Of a DNA stretch of 64,000 nucleotides, positions 34,905-45,710 are shown piece after piece. Both the position numbers and the translations under genes were made by a program. The notes under the pieces are model-generated. The model saw nothing but the letters and a program-made list of their open reading frames with translations. It made no database searches and was not told the origin of the DNA. The stretch is from Ophiostoma sp. CBS 140.51. Lineage: Eukaryota; Ascomycota; Sordariomycetes; Ophiostomatales; Ophiostomataceae. Within the stretch, counting starts at the first letter, position 1. Each line of letters begins with the position of its first letter. The stretch is from positions 1-64,000 of the forward strand of contig JANSLP010000160.1 in the NCBI GenBank assembly GCA_029298735.1, read 5' to 3'.

Positions 34905-37900
34905 GAGGCTGTTTGGCCTTAGTTTTTGGTTGCTTTTGGTTCATTTGGTCGATTTGGTGCTTCATTTGATTTCCCTGTCATCTCATTCCCTCGTTTCATC
35001 ATTTCGTCAAATGTAAAAGTAACAGGCGTCCTCGATAGACATGTTGTTGATTATTTCTGCGTATTCTATTATCGTTGCGACCTTTCTTTTTTTTTATCAC
35101 ATTTCCCCTTCATGCTGAACAAAGACTACCCTCCAAGCGAGAAAACTCTGCTCAGCAAGGGACACGTCTCGCCTTGTATTTGTCTTGCCTTTCTTGCCTT
35201 ACCCATTCTGGCCCGTCGTAAATGGCTAAATCCTTGACTGTCGGTTTTATTCGGCTTTCTAAGGAATGAACTTTCAAGAGCGTTCAATGTATTTGAATTT
35301 TGACTTGCATCTTTGGTTCCTGTCTTTCAACTTCGGTCTTGATTCCGTCTTTTTGTCTTTTTGCCTCACGTTTTGAGAAAGTATCTCACTCAGGCAGGAT
35401 GTTGTCTTTTGTCTATGCAAGGGACAGTCTTTAAAAGACGCATGTGCTTTCCTGCACAAGTATTATGGAAACTCCGTCTTACACACTCTGTTCTCCATCC
35501 TCCACCCATCTCAATAATTAGTTGTGGCATGCACCTCGCACGGAATTATCGTTCCAGTTCCAGTTCCAGCCCCCCGAGGCCCCTCTTCTCTCCTCTCCTC
35601 CAATCGCTCGCTTACACGGCCACTTACCAAATCCGGCAGCGGCTACATTTGGGTTGAGGAAAGAAAATGGGAGGACTGATAAAAATTGATGTTATTCAAT
35701 GAGTGATGAATTCGGGCAAAGGTTTGTGAATGGTGGGAAATCAAGAATAATACCATAAGAAAATATCATTAAACAGGAACCACGAAATCACGAAATCGAA
35801 ACAGACTACCATCGCGAATCACTGCCAACCACGGACTCTCGCTCCGGCGGCACTCCAATGTCTGGTCGGCCGAGTGAACCAACAGACATCCCCGTCCCTT
35901 TATGTGCAGTGTCTCAGTTTCTTTTTTTTTAACGATTTTTTACACTTTATTTTCTTTTATGCTCCGATGGTAGAACAGCTGTCTCTCCACATATCTCCGG
36001 ACTCACTTTGTATACTGAGCACACATACATGTCTGTGCCGTCGACAGACATCTGCCACGTCACTTTGTTACTGTCCTGTTGTCATGTCCACGATGTGCCG
36101 CACGACGCCGTTTTGTTGTCTGTGTCAATATCCTCTCGGATAAGGAAACAAAATAATGAGCCATCGTTGATATTATCTGTAGCCCATTTTCTCCTTTTGT
36201 TGACATTTCAATTTGTTTTCCTCCGCACCGCCACAGATCCAACAGACAGCGAGGCCAACTCCTCGACACAACATAAAGAAGGGGACGAGATACATGAATC
36301 TCATGCAAGGACAGCACACAACCAACAGACATGGAGGGTCCTTTCAAATTCCCTTCTTAATAATGGCGTATGGATGGACATGCTCCTTTTGTTTATTCTA
36401 ATACCTCTATCCTCAATATCTAGTTGTGTCGATTACTCCTTCTTTTGTGTCATTTCTCGGACGGCTCTGTATTTTGGTTCTCCTTAATCCCCTTTCTTCT
36501 TTTTGTCCTCCTTGCATCAACCTGCACATGCAGTGCACGGGACTGGTTGAGGCTGTATTTCTTCGGATGGCGTCCCCCATTGACTCACGGAGCAATATTT
36601 GGCGCGCGCTGATGTGCTTGCCCTGATGTGCTTTGCCTTGTCCCTGCCCGTGGCCAAGCCATATCCTTAAAGAGGAAACTCACCGTTGCTGTTGTTTCTC
36701 CGTCTCGTGCACTTTATTTTGTCACTTTTTACTCTTGTTCCTGCGTTCTGGTTTCTGTATTCCCTTGCATTGTGAAGATGCGAAAGCCTCCGAAACACAC
36801 GAAAATGTGTCGAAAAGGCATATCAGTGTCTTCCTTTTTACCCCGAGGGTACATTCCAATAGACATCGATACGGCCGAGAGCAACGACCACGAAAACGAA
36901 TGAGAAGGATTAAAAATACATACTATTTATCATCAAAACGCTTTCATCATCGTCCCCATTTACTAGATTGCATCCTAACTGTCCGCCGGTCGGCTTATTG
37001 GGTTGGCCCGACTGTCTTCTTACAGATATCTGACGGAGAGAAAATAGAGGAAGCAGACAATGATTCGTCTTGGGAAAACTAGCTGTCAACCAGAGATGTT
37101 TTTGTGTGGACTCTACACTTGTACAGGTCAAAGTGCAAGTACTTCCTTTACGAGTAAAGACAAGCCTCAACATTGTCCAGCACACTTAAAGGCACGGTAT
37201 GCGCCTGGATTCGGCGATCGCCAGTCCCAGTTGGCCGTTCTGGGCCGTGCGGCTGCATCCCTCTGCATCCTCAGTCCCTTTCGCTGCATCCTGCGTCATG
37301 TGTTCTTGGGATGGTGAGTGGGTATCTCTTGTCAGGAACCTCGTGTTTGTTCCCTTTTTGACCTATTTAACTTGATTCAACCTACCATAGTTCATGGACA
37401 CGGTGTTGGCGCCTTTGCCATCTACCAATGGAGGCATTTCGCGCCATCGGGGGGCTTGGGGGAAGTTGGGGGCTGTGAAGGAGTCAAAGGTTGAGAAGAA
37501 AAAATAAGGATGGCCGGGGAAAGCGGCCTAAAAAAATAAGAAGGTGGTCTAAATAGACTGTGAATAGAGAATGATAGAGAGAAAAGGACAGTGGAAACAA
37601 AAACAAACTAAAAGTCATGCATGTTGGCCATGTTGGTCACACGAAGATCAAGCAGTCACGGTGGACGGACGGCAAACGGGGGCCAGCGCTTTCCCAGCCT
37701 GTCGGGATGCAGGAAAGGGTGGGATGGTGAGGATGGGCCCAAGATACATGAGTACATGGGGACAACGAGGAGAACAGGAGAACGGTAAGAAAGTGCAAAG
37801 ACAGGGGTTGATTGGGGACAAAAAAGTCTGGCGGGGAAGGATTTGGGGAATGGGATCGTGGGAGGAGGGGAGGATTGGAGGAATGGGGAACAAGAAGAAC

Positions 37901-40493
37901 AGAAAGGAGGGGGCAGCGTAGGAACCGGCGTCAAGAAAGCAATGGCGGATATGGGAGCGGCAATGGAGTATCATCGAATGGATCAAAATGGATTTGCATC
38001 TCACGAGGGGGCTTGAGACTTAAAGAGATGTGCACAGGCAGTATCTTACGGGGCTATACCCCGTGGCCATGCGCCTGGGCGGTGTCTTGCATACATGGCG
38101 TGTAAGTGGGATGGTGAGCGTTACGTTGAGGATAGGAGAGGATGTCAATGATGGGGAAGTGTGGTATGGACGTTTTGTTTTCTGCTTTCTTATTCTCCTA
38201 TCTTCTTTTCCTTCTACATTTTTTCTTGTTTTTTTCTACTTAACTCGTTTGCTCCTTTTGAATCCTCATGCCTCTCTTGCTCGTCTAATCCCTCAAAAAC
38301 CTGCTGCGCCCGGCGGTAAAACTTACGTTGCATTCCCCTTTTTGTGTGCCATTTCGTCGAATTTGTCGAATTTTATCGAAATGAAGGAAGCCAAAGGAAG
38401 ACCCGACAGAAGAAAAAGGAGCTGAAAAGGAGCTGAGAAGCGCTCGGAAGCGGAAACGGCAAGGGGACATGAATGCAAGATGAAACTCTGCAGCAACCTT
38501 GCCGCCAATGGTAGAAAGCGGGCAAAAAAGAACTTGTGCAGGAAAATACGAAAAGAAAAGAAAGAAAAAAAAGTGAACGGAGGAACAGAAGAGTAAAACA
38601 CGCATAAATATTTTATTCTATGTATTCAATATTTATTTTCTTTTTTCTTCTTAAAAAAAAACACATATATCAAATCAAGAACTACTTTAAATTCACGATA
38701 TTGTTTTGCATAAGATATCAAAAGAAAATTGCACAATGACCGCACCGACCATCGACAAGATTAAAATGTCATCTTGACATGGCTTTCCGTGTTATTTACA
38801 CCAACCACGGCCGTTTAAAATATAGTCGGCCGAGCTGGCTTCCCTTTTCGTGACGTTCTTCAAATGAGAGAATAACATTGGCCGGCGAGGCGCCGGCCCT
38901 GAAAACCATTGTTTTTGTCCTCCCTCCCTGTCGTGTGGGCTGCAGGAACAATACAAATGACACAGGCCGACTAAAGCGGCCAAATAACAGATGCGGAGAT
39001 CGAGGGGCACCCTTTTTTTTCTACTCTCATATTTTGTTTTCTTTTTCCTACCTCTTCTCTCATCCCTTCACAACTAGTAACCGCTCGTCTTGGTCGGGTC
39101 CCGGGCCTATCCAGGTCAGCCACACACGGCGTGCCCACAGATGTGCATTTGTTGTTCTAAGGGTACAAAAGAAGGCCAGATGACGAGACCACGCTGGCCG
39201 GGCCGTATGTCGTATATTTTGTCCTTCTTGTCCCTCAGCCTCCTCCCAGCACAACACGGCCGCCTTCGCCGGCCCCCTTTGTTTTTCTCAAATTTCTTTT
39301 CACTTACACGCTCAAATTTTCACTCACAAACACCGTCGGCAAATTACCAAAAGTATACTAACCTTTTCTGTGGCCTTTTCTGGACCTACATCAGGCTGCA
39401 TTTTGGCCTCGACAGACTCGACCCTGCATTTGTTTTTATTCAACTTCGTTTTTGCGTCTGTGTTTATACTCCACGATAATTTTCTTGTGTGACATTTACA
39501 TTGTCCCGATTTGTTTTGATTTTGCTGTTTTGACTCTTTTTTTTCCGTCCGAGTTTCCGTAGGCAAAAACGTGGGACCTCAAATTAAGGTTGTCAATCGT
39601 CAAGGTCGCACCTTCCATGATTTAGGTTGAGGTCCTGCATCTTCATCGTTGCTTCCTAAGCTTGGTTGTCTTCTCGTGCCTTCCTAAAATCTCTTTGACA
39701 TTTTTGTTTACTTCCTTCCCGTTCTTGCCAACATTCTTTTATGTTCCTATGTTGCTCCTTCCCGAGTCCTTGCCGCCGGCCTTTTGTATGTTGACCCTGC
39801 CTCGTTATTTTGTTTTCTCGTCATCTCACTGCGTACTGATCTCTGGCTTGTTTAATTTTTTGACTCGAACCTTTTCTATTGCTCTGTTGGTTTTGCATTG
39901 TCTTGCCTTGTCTCAAACACAGCCCCCCCCCTTCAAGCGCAGCCCTATTTCTGTGTTGTATTACTTCCGTGTGCCTTTTCTTCGCTTGAGTTTTTTTTCT
40001 CCTATTTAATCTTTCTTCCTTTCCATCTTACTCTCCCTTATATCGTTGCTATTACTTTCAGCCAGGCTTCCTTGTTTGTGCAGTCTGTGCCCCCAGCTGA
40101 AAGGAAGGTAAATTCAGAATACAACCTCAGCACGACACCACGGAACAGAAGAGAAGCACGGACAGAAGACAGAGAAATTCAAGACGAAAAAGAAATCAAA
40201 AGTGCAAAAGAAAAGGAAAAAGATATGACTTGCATCGAGAACGATAAATCGACCCCGATCCCACCTCTCTCCGACGTCCAACCCGATCTTTCACCCCTGT
40301 CATTGCCGTCCATTCCTACATCATCCTCGTTTCTTTCTCTTCTACTTCTCTTTATCCTCCTTCCTCATCTGTATCTTTATTCATATAGCTCTCCTCTCCA
40401 CTCCTTGACTTCCTGCCTTGCTAGCATCCTATCTCTTCCGACTTATACATCTCTCTTCCACTCTTCTCCTTCCCCCCCCTCACATACTTCCCC
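34905..40493. other. 5.6 kb region without a gene, dus3 to laeA-like
   Basis: The left end holds the dus3 3' UTR. An AT-rich block lies at 38600-38760 and a very GC-rich hairpin at 38880-38898. From about 39640 to 40490 the plus strand is pyrimidine-rich, broken by a purine-rich patch near 40110-40230; this is the presumed promoter and leader of the laeA-like gene. Open frames in the middle (for example 36008-36487, 36633-37082 and 38030-38425) lack domain-like sequence. Confidence 0.5.
38880..38898. other. GC-only hairpin, 8-bp perfect stem
   Basis: GGCCGGCG, the loop AGG and CGCCGGCC form a perfect 8-bp stem with a 3-nt loop, in a locally AT-rich setting about 1.6 kb before the laeA-like ATG. 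It could be a dyad protein-binding site or an RNA structure. Confidence 0.6.
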
Positions 40494-40815
40494 ATGTCTT
40501 TCCCTCCCCGCAATCCACATACTCGAATCAACAGTCTCGGGTCGTTTATTCCCTTTGCCTACGGAGATAGTCACGGCAGCAGCAGTAGCAGACATGGCAG
40601 CGGCTCGTCTCAACGCTCACCGCCGTCCGGAAGCCGATCTTCACCCTCAGCCGCTAACCTCACTACGCAAGAACACGGTCGACATTTCCTGGCAAACACT
40701 CCGCAATATCCATTCCCATGGGACTCAGTCGAAGCCCATCGTATGGATCTCTTCCATAAAGCAGCCACCTTTGCTCGATGCGGCGGCAGGACCCGAATTC
40801 ATAGCGCACCGTTGA
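40225..40815 (+). other. upstream ORF overlapping the laeA-like start
   Basis: An ATG at 40225 opens a 196-codon frame that ends at 40815, inside the first exon of the laeA-like gene but in another frame. The translated sequence is Ser/Leu/Pro-rich, as expected from the CT-rich leader. It is not offered as a protein. If the mRNA starts upstream of 40225, ribosomes would meet this ATG before the true start. Confidence 0.45.
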
Positions 40816-41904
40816 GGCCCAACGAGCACCTGCGCATCCTTGATCTTGGCACGGGCACCGGGCTCTGGGTTGTCGAAATGGCCGATCTATATGCCGGCCG
40901 ATCTGAAATCTGGGGCGTTGACTTGGCCCCTTTCCAGCCGCATTTGTAAGTTGGCCGAAGCTATCATAATATTGACAGCAACGTAGATTGGCGCTGACAT
41001 TGACACTTTACCTTTTCTCCCGCAGAATACCATCCAATGCCAAATTCCAGAGCCTCGACATTGAGTCCCATTGGATGCTCGGCGCCGCTTCTTGGGACCT
41101 CATCCACATCCGCTGCCTCAACGGTGTCGTCCGCAACTGGTCCAGCCTCTATGCTACCGTCCACAGCCACCTCATCCCGGGCATCGGCCATATTGAGCAT
41201 GTTGAGATCGACTGGACGCCTCGGCAAATATCCCACGAAGTACCTGGCAGCAGCCCATCGTCTTCCTCGTCGACTTCAAGCAGTCTCGCCGCCTGGGCCG
41301 ACATCCTGCTCAGCTGTATGGACCGCACCAGTCGGTCGTTGCGTGTAGATCCTGCCGAAACGCGCACGGCATTGCACGAGGCTGGCTTTGTCGATGTGCG
41401 GCAAGATACGTACCGGCTGCCGTTTGGCCGGAGAGCACCGACTGATTCCTCCTCAATGTCGCCAACGGCATCTTCCACAACAAGGACACGGACATCGCTG
41501 CCATCACTCTCGTCGCTGTCGTCACCCTCGTCACATTCTCGATCGGTATTTCCTCTTAGTGATGACGATGAAGAGGACGAAGAGGGCGATGATGGCAGCC
41601 ATGATAGCAGTCGAAATGGTCGTCGGAGCGGGGGTGGTGTCGAAAAGTGGTTTCCGCGTGCTTTTGACCTCTGGCTCGAAGGTCTGACTCTGATGCCATT
41701 GTTGCGCGCCGGGTACGATCTAGAGACCATTTACCGCTGGATAGCCGATGTGCGGCGTGAAGTTGCCGATCCATCGTGCACTGCGAGTTGTACAATGTAA
41801 GTGTGTATGAGGCAAAATGCAGAGAACATTTGAAAGAAAGGGGCAAAAGCTAACAGGGCAGGTACATCTGGACAGCAAAGTGCCCCCCGCAGCACGAGAG
41901 GTAA
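40494..41904 (+). CDS. lae1: LaeA/Lae1-like SAM-dependent methyltransferase
   Basis: Three exons (40494-40945, 41026-41796, 41862-41904) encode 421 aa. LaeA-type nuclear methyltransferases work with velvet proteins to control secondary metabolism and development; their in vivo substrate is unsettled. The N-terminus (1-70) is Ser/Gly-rich. LaeA signatures follow: YPFPWDSVEAHRMDLFHKA, SAM motif I ILDLGTGTG (115-123), WGVDLAPFQP, SWDLIHIR, and IEHVEIDWTPR. Residues about 289-355 are a Ser-rich then strongly acidic insert (SDDDEEDEE) placed before the final helices WLEGLTLMPLLRAGYD and IADVRREVADP. Intron 1 is 80 nt and intron 2 is 65 nt (donor GTAAGT, branch GCTAAC). The last exon adds only 13 codons plus part of one, ending YIWTAKCPPQHER, like the YxxTARRP ends of LaeA. 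Whether this is LaeA itself or a paralogue cannot be settled from sequence. A large upstream ORF overlaps the start. Confidence 0.85.
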
Positions 41905-42722
41905 CCCGACACGGCAGGAGTGACGACACGGAGCGACGGTCTTCAGGTGAATAGGAAAGAGCTCATCCCCGGGCAATAAGGAAGGGACGACTGAGTGATG
42001 TTGACATTGTCATGAGAGAACGCTACATTTGCTTCTATAATACCCCGCGCCATAATAATCAAAGAGAGGGCATGATATTGACAATTGTCATGTATGGAAA
42101 AGATAATGTGTATTTTTCTATTATAATCTGCAGTAGTACAAAGTGCAAATCAACCTGGAAGAAGAGACGGAGACGGAATGGAGAGCGTATCTATATCTTT
42201 CGATCGACAACGAGCTTCATCCATTCGTCCTGTTCGCTACCTTCTTCCATTTTCGACCCTTCTTCTCTGCCCTGGGCCCTGTATGCCCATCTGTTTCTAT
42301 CTTACCCGTCCGGTTTACCAGTCTTAACCTCCTTCGATTTTCGAAAATTTTATGCAGCAGCTGATGTACACGTTTTTGGATGGTGGAAGTTTTACATAGG
42401 GAAAACAAAAAAGGAAAAAAGCGACACAGGAAAAAACGAAAACGATGAAAAAAGAGCAAAATATGTAGTGAGAACAAAATAAAAAGATGATAAAGAGGAT
42501 AAAACAAAAAAGGAGAAAAGGGGGAAAAGATAAAACAATGGTAGAAAATTAAAGGGGATAGAAAATGTCACGCCTTAAAAGAGGAGGAGAGGACACCAAA
42601 ACCAAATGGCTATCCATCTCCATCCTCTCTAGGCTTCACCTCAAAACTTTCTTGCTCTCTCCACCTATCCTCACGACACCATGCACCTTCTTCATCTTCT
42701 TCTGCCAACTGCAAACATCCGC
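41905..42722. other. convergent 3' region, laeA-like / atp20
   Basis: The region holds the 3' UTRs of the two convergent genes. It is A-rich on the plus strand at 42380-42570. No other feature was seen. Confidence 0.6.
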
Positions 42723-43487
42723 TTAGTGAGCAGCAGCCGGGGCGGCGCCGTGATAGCCGACAAGCTTGAAGCGGCCGACAATCTCGCCAACGGTGAAGAA
42801 GCCGAGGATCTCAGCGGCGAGGACACCGCCAGCGGCCAGCTGGGTCGGGGTCAGGTTGCGTGCGGACTTGGCAAACGCGGTCGTCTTCTGGACCAGCTGG
42901 GCCGGGTTCTGGAGCTGGACCCAGGCGTTCTGGAAAGCAGTCTGGAAGGTCGTGAAGGGGCTAAACGGTAGAGAGTCAGCAATTCATCGTCTGTGGTGGT
43001 TGTCATCATCATCTCATCGACTGGGCACATACGGAGGAGACATCTTCTGACTGCGGAAGACCAGACGGCCGAGCTCGAGACCGACTTTGGAGTAGTAGAC
43101 AACGAAGGGGGTTTGGCCTGATTTTGTTAGTTTCAGTGCAAGATGATGGAATTGGAATTGAAAGGAGTAGATGGCGGGCGACATACGCTCAACAAAGTTG
43201 ATGAAGCGACCGGTGCGGCCACCGACGCGGCCGAGAGCCGTGGTCAGGCCACGGGCAGCACCGGCGATGGCGGGACCAGCCGCCGCAGAGACGCGCGTCA
43301 GGCCCTGGGTGGCCTTGGACGTGACGTCGGCAGCCGTCTGCCGTGCCTTGGCGGCCGCGTCAGTCGCGGTTGTGGAAGATGTGGAAGAGGAAGATGTGGA
43401 GGTCGACTGGAAGCGGCGCGGTGCCGAGCGGCGCAGGGCCAGGCGCGCCGGGGCGGCGGCTATTGTCGAAGTGCGGATGGCAGACAT
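42723..43487 (-). CDS. atp20: mitochondrial ATP synthase subunit g
   Basis: Three exons (43487-43187, 43117-43033, 42960-42723) encode 207 aa. Subunit g is a membrane-sector protein of the F1Fo ATP synthase needed for dimer formation and cristae shape. The N-terminus (1-30) is rich in Ala, Arg and Ser without acidic residues, a typical mitochondrial targeting signal, followed by a Ser/Thr/Ala linker. The conserved core is GRFINFVERQTPFVVYYSK, VGLELGRLVFRSQKMSPP and the C-terminal PFTTFQTAFQNAW with the single membrane helix near AAEILGFFTVGEIVGRFKLVGY. Intron 1 is 69 nt (GTATGT, ACTAAC, CAG), keeps frame and has no stop. Intron 2 is 72 nt with donor GTATGT. Both joins restore the family sequence. 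It is convergent with the laeA-like gene. Confidence 0.93.
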
Positions 43488-44451
43488 TGTGAATAGAGGA
43501 GAATGGGGTATCGATGAGAGATGGGCGAAAACGCGATTGCGATGCGTTAATGGATGGATGAAGAACAAAGATTGATTAAAGGTGACGAAAAAGTCGCGGT
43601 TGAAAAACGCGCAAAAAAAGTGTAACGAGTGTTGCAGGAGCACGGAAGGAGCACCTCGGTAGATTGGGGGCAAACAAGGCAGGAGCTTGCGGCAATTGGG
43701 GAAAGAGCAAAGGGAGTAGGAAGGAATTGGTCGACAAAGAGAGTGATGTCGTGTCCGTGATAATCGTTCGTTCTATATCGTCGCAATCGTCGGGTTCGTC
43801 AGATTCGATGGGATGAAGAGAAAAAAGGGAGCAAGAAATGGAAGGACGGGAAGAGAAAAGCCACGGTAATAGCAGCAGGCGACACGGAACAGGCCAAAAA
43901 AAAAATAGAAAAAAAAAACTAAGCGAAAATTCCAGTTAGTCGCAAAAGAGGAAAGCTCGGGAGATGTCGCAAGGTCCAAATGGTAGGAGCGTTTGGCATT
44001 CTCCGGTGGTCCCAGCCAATGAGAGGCTGCCAATTGATGGAGCTTCCCCCTTGGAGATCGTGGCAAGCAGGGAAACTGCGAACACGCCCAGGGGGCCCCG
44101 TCGCGCCTGTGAATTTCCCAAAGCGTGTCTTATTCACCACAGGCTAGAGCGTTAGCCTGTAGGTGCCCTGTGTAAGGAGCTGCCAGAGCTTGCTTTGTCT
44201 CTGCCATAATTTTGTCACAAGTCTGCCATCTTTCTGTCAAACGGACTAGTCGACATTACATCACAACGGACAATGCAAGGCACAACGTCGAGGCAATGAA
44301 ACGTGCTTGGCATTCTATTCTATTACGTGCTAAAAGGCAAACGGCGCTGTCTCGACCCTAAAATCGTCGTCAAACTCATCCTCTTTTTCAACATTCACAT
44401 CTCCCTTCGCCACAATTTGACTTTCTCTTTCTCTTTCTTTCTGTCGTCCCT
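43488..44451. other. atp20 promoter and lad1 3' region
   Basis: The left part is the atp20 upstream region. The right part is downstream of the lad1 stop. It contains the ACAGGCTA/TAGCCTGT inverted repeat (44139-44160). No gene-like frame is present. Confidence 0.55.
44139..44160. other. perfect 8-bp inverted repeat ACAGGCTA / TAGCCTGT
   Basis: Two complementary 8-mers are separated by GAGCGT, giving a 22-nt hairpin. A second GCCTGTG at about 44105 can also pair with the CACAGGC overlapping the left arm. It lies about 290-310 nt beyond the lad1 stop codon, within reach of that 3' UTR or 3' end. Confidence 0.6.
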
Positions 44452-45710
44452 CTAATCCAGACTCTGGATCTGGACCTTGATTGCGCCCGTTGACGGGTCC
44501 GACGATGTGCGGAAGGCCTCGATGGCGTCCTCCAGCTTGAAGCGGTGCGTCACCAGCGGCTTCAGGTCCACAAGCCCGCTCTGCACCAGCCGGATGGCAC
44601 GCGGCCATGTGTTGCTGTAGCGGTACTGGAACTGCAGGTCGACTTCACGCACACTGGCACGCATAAAAGGCATCCGGATCTCGTTGCGGCCGACACCAAT
44701 CACAAACACGCGGCCACCAAACTGCACGGCCCAGACAGCCGATGCAATGCTGCTCTCGACGCCCGTGCAGTCAATGGCCAGCAGCGGCTCGACGCCGCCG
44801 AAACCCTCGGCCACAATCTTCTTGGCCGTCTCCTCGGCGGGACCGTCAATGGGGTCCGTCGGGGCAGGGCGTGCGCCACCGCCAACATTGACCGTCTTGA
44901 TGCCAGGCACCAGCTTAGCGGCAAACTCGAGACGGCCAGCGTCCACATCGGTAATGACCAGCGGGCATGCGCCAGCGGCACGTGCAGAGATGGCCGTGAT
45001 GAGACCAATGGGGCCGGCACCGCAGATGAGCACGGAGTCGCCCAGCTCAATCTTGGCGCGGTGCAGACCGGCGAGAGCAACACTCAGCGGCTCGAGCATG
45101 GAGCCCTCCTCCCAGGTCATGGTGTCGCCAATCTTGTGGCACCAGACAGCTGGGTGGTTGACGTAGCGGCGTAGGAGGCCGTCGACGGGCGGGGTGGACA
45201 GGAAAGCGACGCGTTCGCAGCCGTTGTAGCGGCCTGTCAGGCAGGGCGTGCAGGCGCCGCAGATGATGTTGGGCTCAATGGCAACGCGGTCACCGACCTT
45301 GAGGTTATGGCCCTTGAGCGGGTCGTTGGCAACGGCGGCGTCGTCGGGGTGCACGGCAATGACCTCGCCGGCGGACTCGTGGCCCAGGACGTGGTCGGCC
45401 GTGACGATCATGGGGCCGATGCAGCCATGCTTCCAGAAGTGGACGTCGGAGCTGGAGAGACAGGTGAGTAAGATGTACAAAAACGCGTAGGGGCACGTAA
45501 AAGCACGTAAGACACGTAGATGTCGCATGCCGAAACTCACCCGCAAATACCGGTGCTCCGGATAGCGACAGTGACCTCACCAGGCTTCAGACCCTCGCCG
45601 GCCTTCACGGTCTCCAGAGATGGCTCAGCGGGAGCAATCCATAGGTCGTGGCTGGTGTTGGTGTAGACGCCGATGTTGGCCTTGGTCGGCGCGACGGAGG
45701 AGCCAGACAT
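44452..45710 (-). CDS. lad1: L-arabinitol 4-dehydrogenase
   Basis: Two exons (45710-45541, 45451-44452) encode 389 aa. The enzyme oxidises L-arabinitol to L-xylulose with NAD+ in the cytosolic L-arabinose pathway. It is a zinc-dependent medium-chain dehydrogenase. Catalytic zinc ligands are Cys56 (GICGSD) and the GHE at 80-82; structural zinc ligands are Cys121, 124, 127 and 135. The Rossmann motif GAGPIGL is at 201-207. Blocks typical of LAD as opposed to xylitol or sorbitol dehydrogenase include [34 protein letters not shown] and [19 protein letters not shown]. An insert around [13 protein letters not shown] is local. The 89-nt intron (GTGAGT donor) falls inside the GICGSD motif. The start is the first ATG. 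XDH or SDH is the alternative call, less likely. No XlnR/Ara1-type GGCTAA box was noticed in the nearby upstream DNA. Confidence 0.92.
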
